Assembly (NCBI RefSeq): GCF_014643915.1
Contig: NZ_BMKE01000004.1
Location: 51,765-115,764, forward strand
DNA length: 64,000 nucleotides
Reading direction: 5' to 3'
Origin: Oceanisphaera marina
Lineage (GTDB): Bacteria > Pseudomonadota > Gammaproteobacteria > Enterobacterales > Aeromonadaceae
A program made the translations under genes and the position numbers. Below the pieces are notes generated by a model, which worked only from the letters and a program-made list of their open reading frames with translations, made no database searches and had not been told where the DNA came from. Positions 19,286 to 29,585 of the stretch are shown here, piece by piece (positions within the stretch are counted from its first letter, which is position 1; every line of letters begins with the position of its first letter).

Positions 19286-19623
19286 AAAGAAAACTCCCTG
19301 TATTTTCCTGTATATCCGGTTCAGGCGTTGCCACCTGCATATTTGATGTCAGGCAGATGCAGCGCTGTTTTCACGGTAAGAGCAGGCTTCAGTTTGATCC
19401 GTTAAGCTGAAGGCCGGTTATTCGACGATAAAGCATGAGGTCGACAATAGTTAATACGTGTCGTAGCGAACGGTAACGGTCACATGCAGTCGAGTGTCAA
19501 TAATGGAGAGGTTTTTTGGCTATATCAACAATTTAAAGGTTCGAGGGGAGCGATTGATACAGATAGGGAGAAGAATCTGGCTTTGGAGTACCACAGGGAG
19601 ACCGAGCTCCCTGTGGTATGGGT
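19286..19623. other. Intergenic region upstream of the Aer-like gene, with a hairpin at 19586-19616
   Basis: About 340 bases without a credible gene. The promoter of the receptor gene should lie in 19290-19480 on the minus strand; I could not find a sigma-28 consensus. Near the dolP end, ACCACAGGGAG (19589) and CTCCCTGTGGT form an 11-bp inverted repeat. It has no T-run on either side, so it is a hairpin of uncertain role rather than a classic terminator. Confidence 0.45.
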
Positions 19624-20202
19624 CTACGGGGCGGCCTGTACAAACTCAAACACGGTAATGACGCGTTGTACGCCATTGATGTTGCGGGCGAGCTGTACCG
19701 AAATATCGGCTTCTTTCTGGGTCACCAGACCAATTAAAAATACTTCGCGGTTTTCCGTGACCACTTTTATTTTTGTGCCATCGAGATTTTTTTCTGCCAG
19801 CAAGGTGCTTTTCACCTTGGACGTGATCCAGGTGTCCTGGCTGCGCGCCGTGACATCCAGCGGCTGGCTCTGACGAACTTCATTAAAGACCTCGGTGACA
19901 CCGGGGACGCCTTTGACTATATCTTCTGCCTGCTGGCGATAGGCTTCGGTGGGAGCCTGACCCAGCAACAGGCTTTTGCCATTGGTGGTGATCACCACCA
20001 GGCGGCTGTCATCCCACAATGGCTTGGCGTTGCCCAGGCGATGGGTGGCACGCAGGTCGATGGTTTGATCGCTTAGCTGGGTGCCTACGGTTCTGCGATC
20101 GGTTACCGAGCCAATGCCGGTTCCGGCGCCGGCCAGCATGACGCCGGCACAGGCCTGCAGCAGTAATAAAGGTACCAGAACAAGGAGGTATCTTGGTTTC
20201 AT
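19624..20202 (-). CDS. dolP: Outer membrane lipoprotein DolP (dual BON domains)
   Basis: Lipoprotein important for outer membrane integrity, formerly YraP. It is 192 residues with a lipobox LLQAC (lipidated Cys18) and two BON domains, about 45-115 and 125-190. Typical text is [21 protein letters not shown] and [20 protein letters not shown]. In E. coli it binds anionic phospholipid and localises to division sites. The start overlaps the diaA stop by 4 bases. It closes the lpoA-yraN-diaA-dolP block. Confidence 0.95.
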   Translation of the reverse strand: MKPRYLLVLVPLLLLQACAGVMLAGAGTGIGSVTDRRTVGTQLSDQTIDLRATHRLGNAKPLWDDSRLVVITTNGKSLLLGQAPTEAYRQQAEDIVKGVPGVTEVFNEVRQSQPLDVTARSQDTWITSKVKSTLLAEKNLDGTKIKVVTENREVFLIGLVTQKEADISVQLARNINGVQRVITVFEFVQAAP

Positions 20203-20795
20203 TCTTCGTCTTCCTCTTGGGGGAACAAGGTACGATCGATGAGATCACATAAGCAATGCAGGGTGAGCAGATTAACCTCATGAATACGCGGTGCTCGCAG
20301 GGCAGGCACACGGATTTCCACGTCGTTGGGACCCAGCAATCCGGCCAGTTCACCGCCATCGCCGCCACTGAGTGCCACTATGGTCATGTCCCGGCTTAAT
20401 GCTGCTTCTGCTGCCTTGATGAGGTTGCGGCTGTTGCCGCTGGTAGAAATGACCACCAGTACATCGCCTTCCTGGCCAAGAGCGCGGATCTGGCGGGAAT
20501 AGGCTTCATCAAAGTGCTGATCGACGGCAATGGCGCTGATGCTGCTGGTGTCCAGCGTCAGGCAAATAGCTGGCAGGGCAGGGCGCTCGGTTTCGTAACG
20601 GTTAATCAGCTCGCTGACGAACAGCTGTCCAAGGGCATTGGAACCCCCATTACCACACACCAGTAACTTGTTGCCGTTAAGCAGGCACATCACCATCATT
20701 TGCGCTGCGGCCAGAATATCGTCGGGCAGTGCCTCGGCGGCGGCAATTTTGGTTTGGATGCTCTCCGTAAAACTGGCTTTTATTTCTTCCTGCAT
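20199..20795 (-). CDS. diaA: DnaA initiator-associating protein DiaA (SIS domain)
   Basis: Phosphosugar-isomerase-fold protein that binds DnaA and promotes timely replication initiation in E. coli. It is 198 residues. It begins [23 protein letters not shown], near-identical to DiaA, and has the SIS motifs [11 protein letters not shown] and STSGNSRN. The paralogue GmhA (heptose isomerase) is similar, but the neighbourhood (yraN, dolP, lpoA) and the ending DLIDRTLFP point to DiaA. Confidence 0.93.
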   Translation of the reverse strand: MQEEIKASFTESIQTKIAAAEALPDDILAAAQMMVMCLLNGNKLLVCGNGGSNALGQLFVSELINRYETERPALPAICLTLDTSSISAIAVDQHFDEAYSRQIRALGQEGDVLVVISTSGNSRNLIKAAEAALSRDMTIVALSGGDGGELAGLLGPNDVEIRVPALRAPRIHEVNLLTLHCLCDLIDRTLFPQEEDEE

Positions 20796-20804
20796 TAGCT
20801 TTCC

Positions 20805-21209
20805 TCAAAAGGCATTAGGTATCCAGTGAATATCGCTGCCTTCACAGGCCACCAAATCGAATCGGCAAGGCTGTTGTGATTCATTCAGCCCCCTCGATTG
20901 TAAATAACTGTAAGCGGCCCGGCGCAGCTTTTGCTGCTTGGCGGGCGTGACGGAAGCGGCTGCCCCCCCAAAATGACTGTTTTTGCGATAGCGTACTTCC
21001 ACAAAAACCAGAGTGTGACCGGCCCGCATGATCAGATCAATTTCTCCGAGCTTGCACAGATAGTTGCGCACTTGCAGCTCCAGCCCCTGGCCAAGCAAAA
21101 ACTGCTCGGCGCGTCGTTCAAACTGGTCGCCTCTACTGCGGCTGGTCGAGAGCTTGCTGCTCTGCGTCGAGGTTTTGCGGTTGTTCGAGGTGTTGCTGCC
21201 AGTCGCCAT
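20805..21209 (-). CDS. yraN: YraN/UPF0102 family protein
   Basis: UPF0102 protein of 134 residues with a restriction-endonuclease-like core: GEIDLIMR, then FVEVRYRKN, and a following GGAAASVTPAKQQKL helix. The D...E-x-R arrangement resembles Holliday junction resolvase-like nucleases, but the biological role is unknown. Its start lies 77 bases inside the 3' end of lpoA. No later start is available before the conserved GDQFERRAEQFL, so a real overlap is likely. Residues 1-25 are low-complexity Ser/Thr/Asn. Confidence 0.9.
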   Translation of the reverse strand: MATGSNTSNNRKTSTQSSKLSTSRSRGDQFERRAEQFLLGQGLELQVRNYLCKLGEIDLIMRAGHTLVFVEVRYRKNSHFGGAAASVTPAKQQKLRRAAYSYLQSRGLNESQQPCRFDLVACEGSDIHWIPNAF

Positions 21210-23007
21210 CCTTGTACTCCATCCATTGCAGTCGCCGCTGCACCACGCCTTGATCGCTGATGCTGAGCTCTCCGGTCAGTCCGGGGACGGCGGCGGAGCC
21301 CATGCGCAAATCCGTCAATTGCGGTATCAGTGCCTGTGCATCATAACCCAAGGCAAATAACCGTAACCAGGTGGCATTGCTGGCGGGCCAGAGCCGCTCG
21401 ACTTCGCCCATGAGCTGCGGAGCACTGCCAAATAACCAGGGCATATCTGCCAGCTGCAGTTCATTCAGTTCGCTCATGGGAGCTTCGCCGCCGGGAATAT
21501 AGCTACGCGAGGTTACATAAGTAGGCAGTCGTTTGCTGCGGCTGTCTCTTACAAAATCAAAGTAAGGCAAAATAAAGCGGGTTTCGGTGGCGTTGGATGC
21601 CATGAATACCGAGTCGATGGGGCCGGCAGCCGGTGCCACGCCTGCACTCTCTATCGGCTGAATGACGCCTGCTGCTGCCTTAGCTGGTTGGCTCCTGAGC
21701 GCGCGACGCACATCTGCTTCTATGGATTGCTTGCTGCTGAAATAGGCAAGGCGCGCCGCCTGTCCGCTTTGTTGCTGCCAGCGGGTGTTGAACTCGGCGG
21801 CAGCACGGCGTCCCAGTTCGTTATCGGGAGCGAATACCAGCGGCTGTCGATGGCCCTGTTCCCACATATACAGGGCGGCTTCTGCGGCTTCCGCTTCTGG
21901 AGACAGCGAGAAGTAATAGCGATGCGGCAAGTCGACGAACTGGGCGGGCATATTCAGGGCCAGTTGCGGAATCGCCGGATCCAGGCTGGCCAGTGACTCG
22001 ATATTTTCCTTCAGCAGCGGACCAAGAATAAAGTCGGCACCTGTTTGTTGAATCTGTTGATAAAGGCTGCTCATGTCGGTGCCATTGGTATCAAAGAAGC
22101 TGAGCCGGGATGACTGGCCTTGATGGGCACTGGAAATGCCATTGCGAATGGCATCGGCCTGGGTTGCCAGCTTGCCGCTGAGCGGCAGTAATACGGCAAT
22201 GTGGCTAGGCTGGTAAGCGTCAAGTTCGAGCTTGGCCTCATCATCAACGCCTGCGGGAAGGTATTGGCTGGCGGGGTGATCCGGATAGCTTTTATACCAG
22301 GAGTGCAGTTGCCAGTTACGTTGCGCAGGCTCGGTACCGGTGGCGTTCAAGATTGCCATCAATCGCAGCCAGCCGTCGACCTGCTCGCTGTTGTTGGCGT
22401 TCAGCGCCTGGCGCAAGCTTAAGGATGACTCTGCGGCCAAGAGGCTGTGAATGCGTTCCAGATTCGCTTGTTGTTCCGGACCGCTCAGCAGCGGATGCCG
22501 TTCAATCAGCATGTTGGCGGCAGCTATGGGCTGGTTTTGCTGTTCGAGCCGGTTGGCCTGCAACAACAGATAATAACTGCTGGCATCAGGAGTCAGGACG
22601 CGCTTGTCGATGCCCGTCAGCAGCTGCTCGGCCAATGGTAGCTGTTTGGTGGTTAGCGCCACCTGAGCTTCCAGTAAACTGAGTATCGGCGCTTGTGCCG
22701 GCACGGCATTCTTCTGTAACTGCGCCAGCTGGTTTTTGGCCGCCGTCACGTTATCTTGTTGCAGCCAGGCGCGTATGGCGAGCACCTGCCAGGTAAAGGC
22801 ATCGGCTTGCTTGGCGGTTTTGGCCTGTTGCAAATATTGTTCGCCAGACCACTCTGTGGTGGTGAACATGCCGGGCGCCTTCTCGGGCAGGCGTTGTTGC
22901 ATGGAGCCGGTGCCACAAGCCAGCAGCATAGATGAAAGCACCAGGGTGCATAATAGCCGTGTTACACTATTGCGTTGATGTTGTGTTGCCAATCCCTTTA
23001 ATCCCAA
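21133..23007 (-). CDS. lpoA: Penicillin-binding protein activator LpoA
   Basis: Outer membrane lipoprotein that activates the peptidoglycan synthase PBP1a. It is 624 residues with a lipobox LLAC after a hydrophobic stretch (LLCTLVLSSMLLAC). The N-terminal part is helical TPR-like (residues about 40-250) and the C-terminal part is a periplasmic-binding-protein-like domain (SHIAVLLPLSGKLATQADAIRNG onward). The start is uncertain: the first in-frame candidate is TTG at 23007, with another TTG at 22992, and no ATG precedes the signal peptide. It is divergent from rsmI, as in E. coli. Confidence 0.92.
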   Translation of the reverse strand: MGLKGLATQHQRNSVTRLLCTLVLSSMLLACGTGSMQQRLPEKAPGMFTTTEWSGEQYLQQAKTAKQADAFTWQVLAIRAWLQQDNVTAAKNQLAQLQKNAVPAQAPILSLLEAQVALTTKQLPLAEQLLTGIDKRVLTPDASSYYLLLQANRLEQQNQPIAAANMLIERHPLLSGPEQQANLERIHSLLAAESSLSLRQALNANNSEQVDGWLRLMAILNATGTEPAQRNWQLHSWYKSYPDHPASQYLPAGVDDEAKLELDAYQPSHIAVLLPLSGKLATQADAIRNGISSAHQGQSSRLSFFDTNGTDMSSLYQQIQQTGADFILGPLLKENIESLASLDPAIPQLALNMPAQFVDLPHRYYFSLSPEAEAAEAALYMWEQGHRQPLVFAPDNELGRRAAAEFNTRWQQQSGQAARLAYFSSKQSIEADVRRALRSQPAKAAAGVIQPIESAGVAPAAGPIDSVFMASNATETRFILPYFDFVRDSRSKRLPTYVTSRSYIPGGEAPMSELNELQLADMPWLFGSAPQLMGEVERLWPASNATWLRLFALGYDAQALIPQLTDLRMGSAAVPGLTGELSISDQGVVQRRLQWMEYKDGDWQQHLEQPQNLDAEQQALDQPQ

Positions 23008-23076
23008 GCTGTGTCATTCTAGTCCTAAGTGTAATAGGGCCATGACGGTGAAACAATTACTTACACAGGAGTCCCT

Positions 23077-23919
23077 ATGAGCCAAGCGGCTGCACTTTAT
23101 ATTGTGCCAACCCCTATCGGCAACCTGAATGATATCAGTCAGCGAGCACTGGATATATTACAGCAGGTTGATCTAATAGCCTGTGAAGATACCCGCCATA
23201 CGGCGAAACTGCTATCTCATTACCAAATTAATACCTCAACCTGGGCGTTGCATGATCATAATGAGCAGTATAAGTCCGAGCAGTTGGTCAAGCGGTTGCT
23301 GGATGGCCAAAGTGTAGCTCTGGTCTCGGATGCGGGCACCCCCTTGATAAGCGACCCGGGTTATCACCTGGTCAATAGCTGTCGTGATGCCGGTATTCAG
23401 GTGATTGCCGTGCCGGGACCCTGCGCCGCTATTACGGCCTTGTCTGGCGCAGGTTTGCCCACCGATCGCTTCGCCTTCGAAGGTTTTTTACCGGCAAAAG
23501 AAAAAGCCCGACTGGATAAAATAACCCATCTGAAAGATGAGCCGCGTACCCTGGTGTTTTACGAGTCGCCTCGTCGCTTGCTGGACAGTGTCGCCGCACT
23601 GGTCCAGGTGCTGGGAGACGATCGCCAGATCGTGGTGGCGCGGGAGCTGACCAAAACCTTTGAAACCATTCACAGCTTGCCCGCCGCTGACATGCTGTCT
23701 TGGCTGCAAGCCGATACCAACCGCAGCCGTGGTGAAATCGTGCTGATGGTGGCCGGTTATCGTCCGACCAGCGAAGATGAACTGTCGGCCAAGGTCTTGC
23801 GCACCCTGACCTTGCTGTGCAGTGAGCTGCCGTTGAAGAAAGCCGCCGCCCTGACCGCGGAAATTCACGGTGGTAAAAAGAATGCCCTTTACAAGTACGG
23901 GCTCGAGAACGGGCTTTAA
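23077..23919 (+). CDS. rsmI: 16S rRNA (cytidine-1402-2'-O) methyltransferase RsmI
   Basis: Methylates the 2'-O of C1402 in the ribosomal P site. It is 280 residues of the SAM-dependent tetrapyrrole-methylase fold. Signatures: [51 protein letters not shown] and [26 protein letters not shown] lies 7 bases upstream of the ATG. It is divergent from lpoA and upstream of rnpB-mraZ. A degenerate 7-base repeat begins 6 bases past its stop. Confidence 0.97.
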   Translation: MSQAAALYIVPTPIGNLNDISQRALDILQQVDLIACEDTRHTAKLLSHYQINTSTWALHDHNEQYKSEQLVKRLLDGQSVALVSDAGTPLISDPGYHLVNSCRDAGIQVIAVPGPCAAITALSGAGLPTDRFAFEGFLPAKEKARLDKITHLKDEPRTLVFYESPRRLLDSVAALVQVLGDDRQIVVARELTKTFETIHSLPAADMLSWLQADTNRSRGEIVLMVAGYRPTSEDELSAKVLRTLTLLCSELPLKKAAALTAEIHGGKKNALYKYGLENGL

Positions 23920-23925
23920 GAAATT

Positions 23926-23960
23926 AGCGGTCAGCGATCAGCTGTAGGCTGTCAGTTTAA
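23926..23960 (+). repeat. Degenerate AGC-type heptamer repeats after rsmI
   Basis: Five consecutive 7-base units start at 23926 (AGCGGTC), 23933 (AGCGATC), 23940 (AGCTGTA), 23947 (GGCTGTC) and 23954 (AGTTTAA). They begin 6 bases after the rsmI stop and resemble the units after valS, lptG and the RDD gene. A second weaker 7-base run lies at 23989-24009 (ATTAAGC, ATTCAAC, ATTGGTA). Confidence 0.65.
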
Positions 23961-24003
23961 GAAAGTTCATACGCTATAACTTTAAAAATTAAGCATTCAA
24001 CAT

Positions 24004-24031
24004 TGGTATAAAAGCGGGGCTAGTGTACAAT
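24004..24031 (+). promoter_or_regulatory. Candidate rnpB promoter
   Basis: TTGGTA at 24004-24009 and TACAAT at 24026-24031 are separated by 16 bases. The expected transcription start, about 8 bases downstream, coincides with the 5' end of the RNase P RNA. Confidence 0.6.
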
Positions 24032-24038
24032 CCGGCTC

Positions 24039-24423
<385 letters not shown>

Positions 24424-24427
24424 TTCC

Positions 24428-24457
24428 AAAAAAACGCAGCTTCGGCTGCGTTTTTTT
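24428..24457 (+). terminator. Rho-independent terminator after rnpB
   Basis: ACGCAGC / GCTGCGT stem with a TTCG tetraloop, A-run before and seven T after. It is probably the 3' end of the primary RNase P transcript. Confidence 0.92.
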
Positions 24458-24622
24458 GTTGGGTTAACCCCTTGTCCGTGACGACAGGTGGCATTCATAA
24501 CTGCCAGCTTGTGTTCTTAATCGATGGCCTTTTCTATTCAGCCTTTCGCTGATGGGGGAAATCGGTCTTTTCTGCTTCGCCTGCTTGAAAAGCAAGGGCT
24601 CGCTACATACACTCTAGCGAAG

Positions 24623-24647
24623 TGGGAAAAAGTGGTTTTTTGTGGAA
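24623..24647 (+). promoter_or_regulatory. MraZ operator-like TGG repeats upstream of mraZ
   Basis: TGGGA (24623), TGGTT (24633) and TGGAA (24643) recur with an exact 10-base period. E. coli MraZ is known to bind TGGGN direct repeats separated by 5 bases in its own promoter, so this is a good autoregulatory site for the dcw operon. The region 24458-24622 upstream shows no other feature I can support. Confidence 0.65.
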
Positions 24648-24671
24648 CAAACCAAAGGTTAAGGACTCATA

Positions 24672-25130
24672 ATGCTGCGTGGTGCTCACGCCATCAGCCT
24701 TGATAGCAAGGGCCGGTTGGCAATACCGACTCGATTTCGAGACCGATTTCGTGACGAAAGCGAAGGCCTTCTGGTGTGCACCATAGATATCTTTGATCCC
24801 TGTTTATTGCTCTATCCGCTCAATGAATGGGAGCTGATAGAAAAGAAGTTGCGAGCACTTTCAAGCACACAGCCGCAAGAGCGGCGTTTGCAGCGAGTGT
24901 TGCTGGGGCACGCTACCGAGTGTGAGCTGGATGCTCAGGGGCGCGTGCTGGTATCGAGTCCACTCAGGCAACATGCCGGGCTCGATAAAAAAATCATGCT
25001 GGTGGGGCAACTCAATCGCTTCGAAATATGGGATGAGTCTCGCTGGCAACAACAAATTAGCGATGATTTGCAGGCGCTTCCTCGAGAAGACTGGGAATTG
25101 TCGGAACGATTGCGGGATTTCGCGTTATAA
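24672..25130 (+). CDS. mraZ: Transcriptional regulator MraZ
   Basis: DNA-binding protein with two SpoVT-AbrB-like domains, each with a DxxxR motif ([14 protein letters not shown] near residue 9 and [14 protein letters not shown] near residue 85). It is 152 residues, the usual length. It represses the dcw promoter in E. coli. It is the first gene of the division and cell wall cluster, one base before rsmH, and has TGG repeats in its own promoter. Confidence 0.96.
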   Translation: MLRGAHAISLDSKGRLAIPTRFRDRFRDESEGLLVCTIDIFDPCLLLYPLNEWELIEKKLRALSSTQPQERRLQRVLLGHATECELDAQGRVLVSSPLRQHAGLDKKIMLVGQLNRFEIWDESRWQQQISDDLQALPREDWELSERLRDFAL

Positions 25131-25131
25131 C

Positions 25132-26076
25132 ATGAGTCAACAACAGGCACATATCACGGTACTGCTCCATGAAGCAGTGAACGGCTTGAACATTCAGCCA
25201 GACGGCATTTATGTTGACGGCACCTTCGGCCGCGGCGGTCATTCTCGTCACATCTTGTCGCAGTTGGGTCCTAACGGCCGATTGCTGGCTATCGACCGCG
25301 ATCCTCAGGCTATTGCCGAAGCCGCCAACATCGACGATCCCCGTTTTCAGATCCTGCATGGCCCCTTTTCCCGGCTGGCAGACATGATGGAAGAGCAGGG
25401 GCTGACCGGAAAAGTGGATGGCGTGCTGCTCGATCTGGGCGTGTCATCTCCGCAGCTGGATGAAGCCGAACGCGGCTTCAGCTTTCAAAAAGACGGCCCC
25501 CTCGACATGCGCATGGACACTTCCAGTGGCCAAAGTGCTGCTGATTGGCTGGCTGAAGCCGATGAAGATGAGATTGCCTGGGTGCTTAAAAATTACGGCG
25601 AAGAAAAGTTTGCCCGTAAAATTGCCCGCGCCATTGTATTTGATCGCGCCACCGAACCCTACACCCGCACTCGCGCCCTGGCACAGATGATAGCCCGGGT
25701 GAGCCCCAGCAAAGATAAGCATAAACACGCGGCTACCCGCAGCTTTCAGGCTATTCGTATTCATGTTAATGGCGAGCTGGACGAAATTGAACAGGCATTG
25801 GATGGTTCGCTGGATGTACTGGCGACCGGCGGTCGCTTGTCCGTGATCAGCTTCCATTCCCTGGAAGATCGCATCGTTAAGCGTTTTATTCGCAAGCAGG
25901 AAAAAGGTCCGGAAGTGCCACCGGGTCTGCCATTGACGGAAGATCAGCTGTCCGGTGGCCGTTTCTTGAAAAGCATCGGCAAGGCACAAAAGCCGTCGGC
26001 GGCTGAAGTGGAAGCCAATCCCCGGGCCCGCAGCTCGGTATTGCGAGTGGCTGAACGGCTGGATACTCCAAGGTGA
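25132..26076 (+). CDS. rsmH: 16S rRNA (cytosine-1402-N4) methyltransferase RsmH
   Basis: Methylates N4 of C1402, the same nucleotide that RsmI modifies. It is 314 residues. SAM-binding motif [15 protein letters not shown] near residue 33, then [23 protein letters not shown], and the C-terminal [17 protein letters not shown]. The start is ATG 25132; the reading frame extends upstream only through mraZ. Its stop overlaps the GTG of ftsL as GTGA. Confidence 0.97.
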   Translation: MSQQQAHITVLLHEAVNGLNIQPDGIYVDGTFGRGGHSRHILSQLGPNGRLLAIDRDPQAIAEAANIDDPRFQILHGPFSRLADMMEEQGLTGKVDGVLLDLGVSSPQLDEAERGFSFQKDGPLDMRMDTSSGQSAADWLAEADEDEIAWVLKNYGEEKFARKIARAIVFDRATEPYTRTRALAQMIARVSPSKDKHKHAATRSFQAIRIHVNGELDEIEQALDGSLDVLATGGRLSVISFHSLEDRIVKRFIRKQEKGPEVPPGLPLTEDQLSGGRFLKSIGKAQKPSAAEVEANPRARSSVLRVAERLDTPR

Positions 26077-26387
26077 GAGCGGGGCGTATCAACCTTGCCA
26101 AAGAGATTGGCCAGGATTTATTGCGCCATAAATGGCATCTCTTGCTGACGTTGATCACCATATGTTCAGCTCTACTGGTGATAGTGGTAACTCAGGGAAC
26201 GCGCCAGTTAACCAGCGAATACAACGAGTTGATGGCTGAACAGGACCGACTCGATATCGAGTGGCGACACTTGCTGCTAGAGCAGAACACCCTGATGGAA
26301 CATAGTCGGATAGAAGCGCTGGCACGAGATAAACTCGGTATGCAGCGCCCCGCTCCCGCAAAGGAAAAACTGGTGACACAACAATGA
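26073..26387 (+). CDS. ftsL: Cell division protein FtsL
   Basis: Bitopic divisome protein that forms a complex with FtsB and FtsQ. It is 104 residues with one membrane segment ([17 protein letters not shown], about 22-38) and a periplasmic coiled coil ([21 protein letters not shown]). It starts with GTG at 26073 overlapping the rsmH stop and ends ATGA with ftsI. Weakly conserved in sequence, but size, topology and position settle it. Confidence 0.94.
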   Translation: MRAGRINLAKEIGQDLLRHKWHLLLTLITICSALLVIVVTQGTRQLTSEYNELMAEQDRLDIEWRHLLLEQNTLMEHSRIEALARDKLGMQRPAPAKEKLVTQQ

Positions 26388-28129
26388 GACGGCGCAGGCA
26401 GACCAAAAAAGAACCCATGCTGACCGGTTGGCGCTTTCTGACCGTGTGTGGCGTGATCTTGTTGGCATTTTTTGCCTTGTTTGCCCGGGCTGCCTGGATC
26501 CAGGTGGTATCACCGGATCGATTACGCATGGAAGGTGACATGCGTTCGTTACGTACCACAGTGTCCAGCACCACCCGTGGCATGATCATGGATCGCAATG
26601 GCGAAGAGCTGGCGGTGTCGGTGCCGGTGCAGGCGGTATGGGCCGATCCCAAGCAGGTACATGCCGAGCACAGCCTGGAAAAAGAACAGGCCTGGCAGGC
26701 TCTGGCCGACGTGCTGGGCGTACAGCGCGACAAGCTGGTGCAACGAGTCGACAACCCCAAACGGCGTTTCGTGTATCTGCAACGTCAGGTTACGCCCGCC
26801 GTTGCCGAATATATTCGCAAGCTGCGCCTGCCCGGCGTTCATCTGCGCCCGGAAGAGCGTCGTTTCTATCCTACCGGTGAAATCAATGCCCACATGGTGG
26901 GCATGACCAACATAGATGGCAACGGTATCGAAGGCATAGAGCGGGGGTTCAACGAGTGGTTGACCTCCCAGGCGGGTGAGCGTCGGGTGCGCAAAGACAG
27001 AACCGGTAGAATCATCGAAGACTTGGGCATAGTGTCTGAAGCGCGTCAGGCAAACAACATACAGTTGACCATAGATCAGCGCATTCAGGCTCTGGCCTAT
27101 CGTTCACTGAAACGGGCAAGCGAATTTCACCGTGCCACTTCCGCCTCACTGGTGATGCTGGATGTGAAAACCGGTGAAGTGCTGGCCATGGTGAACACGC
27201 CCTCGTTCAACCCCAATAACCGCAGCCAGTATCAGAGTTTTCGAGCCCGTAACCGGGCGGTTACCGATACCTATGAGCCCGGCTCGACGTTAAAACCGCT
27301 CATCGTGGTCAGTGCCCTGGAAAATGGCATAGTACAAGCCGACTCCATTGTTGATACCAGCCCCGGCTGGATGCGACTGGGTGGCAAACGGGTATCCGAT
27401 ACCCGCAACCTGGGGCCGATCAGTGTGCAAACCATACTGATGCGTTCCTCCAACATGGGCATGGTGCGCATGGCACTGCAGGAAACACCAGAACAGCTGA
27501 TTGATACCCTGTACCGCTTTGGACTGGGAATCGACTCCGGCATGGGGTTGGTGGGCGAAAGTACCGGCCTGGTGCCGCAACGCCGCCGCTGGTCCGACAT
27601 TGAAAAAGCGACGCTGTCGTTTGGTTATGGCCTGACCGTGACCCCCCTGCAACTGGCGCAGGCCTATGCGGTGATAGCCAACAGTGGCGTGCGCTATCCG
27701 CTGACCATTATCAAACGGGATAAAGTGCCTCAGGGAGAACAAGTGGTTCCCAGACAGCACGCGGATGCGGTGCTGCACATGCTGGAAGCCGTGGTCGGGC
27801 CGGGCGGCACCGCTGGTAATGCGGCCATTCCCGGTTATCGGATAGGCGGAAAAACCGGTACTTCACGCAAGGCCATTGCCGGTGGTTACGGCAATGATTA
27901 TGTGGGCTTGTTTGCGGGAGTCGCGCCCATCAGTAATCCGCGCCTGGCCATGGTGGTGGTGATGAACGAACCCCAGGGCGATCAATATTATGGCGGTCAG
28001 GTGTCGGCACCTGTGTTTGCCGAAGTAATGAGCGGTGCTTTGCAGCTTATGAATATTCGTCCCGACGGGGCGACAGAAGAACAGTTCCAGTTGGCAGGCC
28101 AGGAGGCAAACCTTGTCCCTCACACTTAG
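26384..28129 (+). CDS. ftsI: Peptidoglycan D,D-transpeptidase FtsI (PBP3)
   Basis: Septal transpeptidase and beta-lactam target, 581 residues. One N-terminal membrane helix (FLTVCGVILLAFFALFARAAW), a pedestal domain, then the transpeptidase domain with the catalytic SxxK in PGSTLKPL (near residue 306), SSN in RSSNMGM, and KTGT in GGKTGTSRK. It overlaps ftsL by 4 bases and murE by 17 bases. Confidence 0.97.
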   Translation: MRRRRQTKKEPMLTGWRFLTVCGVILLAFFALFARAAWIQVVSPDRLRMEGDMRSLRTTVSSTTRGMIMDRNGEELAVSVPVQAVWADPKQVHAEHSLEKEQAWQALADVLGVQRDKLVQRVDNPKRRFVYLQRQVTPAVAEYIRKLRLPGVHLRPEERRFYPTGEINAHMVGMTNIDGNGIEGIERGFNEWLTSQAGERRVRKDRTGRIIEDLGIVSEARQANNIQLTIDQRIQALAYRSLKRASEFHRATSASLVMLDVKTGEVLAMVNTPSFNPNNRSQYQSFRARNRAVTDTYEPGSTLKPLIVVSALENGIVQADSIVDTSPGWMRLGGKRVSDTRNLGPISVQTILMRSSNMGMVRMALQETPEQLIDTLYRFGLGIDSGMGLVGESTGLVPQRRRWSDIEKATLSFGYGLTVTPLQLAQAYAVIANSGVRYPLTIIKRDKVPQGEQVVPRQHADAVLHMLEAVVGPGGTAGNAAIPGYRIGGKTGTSRKAIAGGYGNDYVGLFAGVAPISNPRLAMVVVMNEPQGDQYYGGQVSAPVFAEVMSGALQLMNIRPDGATEEQFQLAGQEANLVPHT

Positions 28130-29585
28130 AGATTTAGCGGTGCCCCTGGGGCTGTCGGCTCCCGCCACCGCCATTCATACCATGACACTAGACAGCCGGG
28201 CCGTAACGCCCGGCGCCTTGTTTATTGCCATTAAAGGCCACAGTGCCGACGGTCGTCAGTTTATCGATAGCGCATTGCAGGCCGGTGCGGCGGCGGTCAT
28301 GTTTGAGGTAGACAGCCCTGAACAGGCCGGGCTGGATCATCTGGATCATCGTTTGCTGGGCGTGTTTCGGCTTTCCGAGCAGCTGTCCCGAATCGCCGGT
28401 GTCTTTTATGGCGATGCGTCCGCCAGTATGCAGCTGGTGGGAGTCACCGGCACCAACGGCAAAAGCACCATCACTCAGTTGATTGCCAACTGGAGTTGTC
28501 TGCTGGGCAGACAGGCCGGGGTGATGGGCACCCTGGGCAACGGGCTGTATGGCCAGCTGCAACAGGCGGTTAATACCACGGGTTCCGCGCTGGAGGTGCA
28601 ACAGCAACTTGCGCAGCAACAGGCAGCGGGTGCCAGGCGCATCGCCATGGAAGTCTCTTCCCATGGCTTGCATCAACACCGGGTCGCTGCGCTTGATTTT
28701 GACGTGGCGGTGTTCACCAATCTGAGTCGGGATCATCTGGACTACCACGGCACCATGGCCGAATACGGCGAAACCAAACGCCAGTTATTCGAGCTGTGCC
28801 AAGAGGCCAGGGTGATTAACGCAGACGACCCGCTGGGCCGGCGCTGGTTAAGTCGCTATCCCGATGCCATTGCCTATGGTTTGCACGGACGAGTCAGTGA
28901 TTTTTCCGGCCGTCAACTGGTCGCCGAAACGGTACATTTTTATAACGATGGCTTTAAAGTGGCCATTAACTCCGACTGGGGGAATGGTGTATTATCCGCC
29001 CCCCTGATGGGCCGCTTCAATGTGTCCAATCTGTTGGCGGCCATGGCGGCTTTGCTGGCGCTGGGTGAGTCTTTTGAGCAACTGCTGGCCACCGCCCCCC
29101 GGCTGGCGGGTGTCGCCGGTCGTATGGAGCCGTTCAGTGCGCCAAATCAGCCCTTGGTGGTAGTGGATTATGCCCATACCCCAGATGCGCTGGAGCAAGT
29201 GTTGCAGGCATTGCGCCAGCACTGCAAGGGACGCTTGTGGTGCCTGGCAGGCTGCGGCGGCGATAGAGACAAGGGCAAGCGGCCCTTGATGGCGGCGGCG
29301 GCCGAGCAGGGCGCCGATGTGGTGATCCTGACCGATGACAACCCGCGTACCGAGTCGGCAGCGGCCATTATCGACGATATGCGCCTGGGCTTGAGCGAAC
29401 CGGCCAGCGCCCTGGTGATTCATCAACGAGCCGAGGCACTGGCTTACGCCATCGAGCATGCCGATGCGCAAGATATTATTTTAGTGGCCGGTAAAGGTCA
29501 TGAGGACTATCAGATAGTGGGTACCGAAAAAACACATTACAGCGACCGGGAAACCGCCGCCAGCTTGCTGGGGACTGATGCATGA
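28113..29585 (+). CDS. murE: UDP-MurNAc-tripeptide synthetase MurE
   Basis: Adds meso-diaminopimelate to UDP-MurNAc-L-Ala-D-Glu. It is 490 residues. The ATP-binding loop is GVTGTNGKSTI near residue 110. The DNPR motif (TDDNPRTES) marks a DAP-type rather than lysine-type enzyme. The start is TTG at 28113, supported by AGGAGG at 28101-28106 with 6 bases spacing; it gives SLTLRDLAVPLG. It overlaps ftsI by 17 bases and murF by 4. Confidence 0.96.
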   Translation: MSLTLRDLAVPLGLSAPATAIHTMTLDSRAVTPGALFIAIKGHSADGRQFIDSALQAGAAAVMFEVDSPEQAGLDHLDHRLLGVFRLSEQLSRIAGVFYGDASASMQLVGVTGTNGKSTITQLIANWSCLLGRQAGVMGTLGNGLYGQLQQAVNTTGSALEVQQQLAQQQAAGARRIAMEVSSHGLHQHRVAALDFDVAVFTNLSRDHLDYHGTMAEYGETKRQLFELCQEARVINADDPLGRRWLSRYPDAIAYGLHGRVSDFSGRQLVAETVHFYNDGFKVAINSDWGNGVLSAPLMGRFNVSNLLAAMAALLALGESFEQLLATAPRLAGVAGRMEPFSAPNQPLVVVDYAHTPDALEQVLQALRQHCKGRLWCLAGCGGDRDKGKRPLMAAAAEQGADVVILTDDNPRTESAAAIIDDMRLGLSEPASALVIHQRAEALAYAIEHADAQDIILVAGKGHEDYQIVGTEKTHYSDRETAASLLGTDA

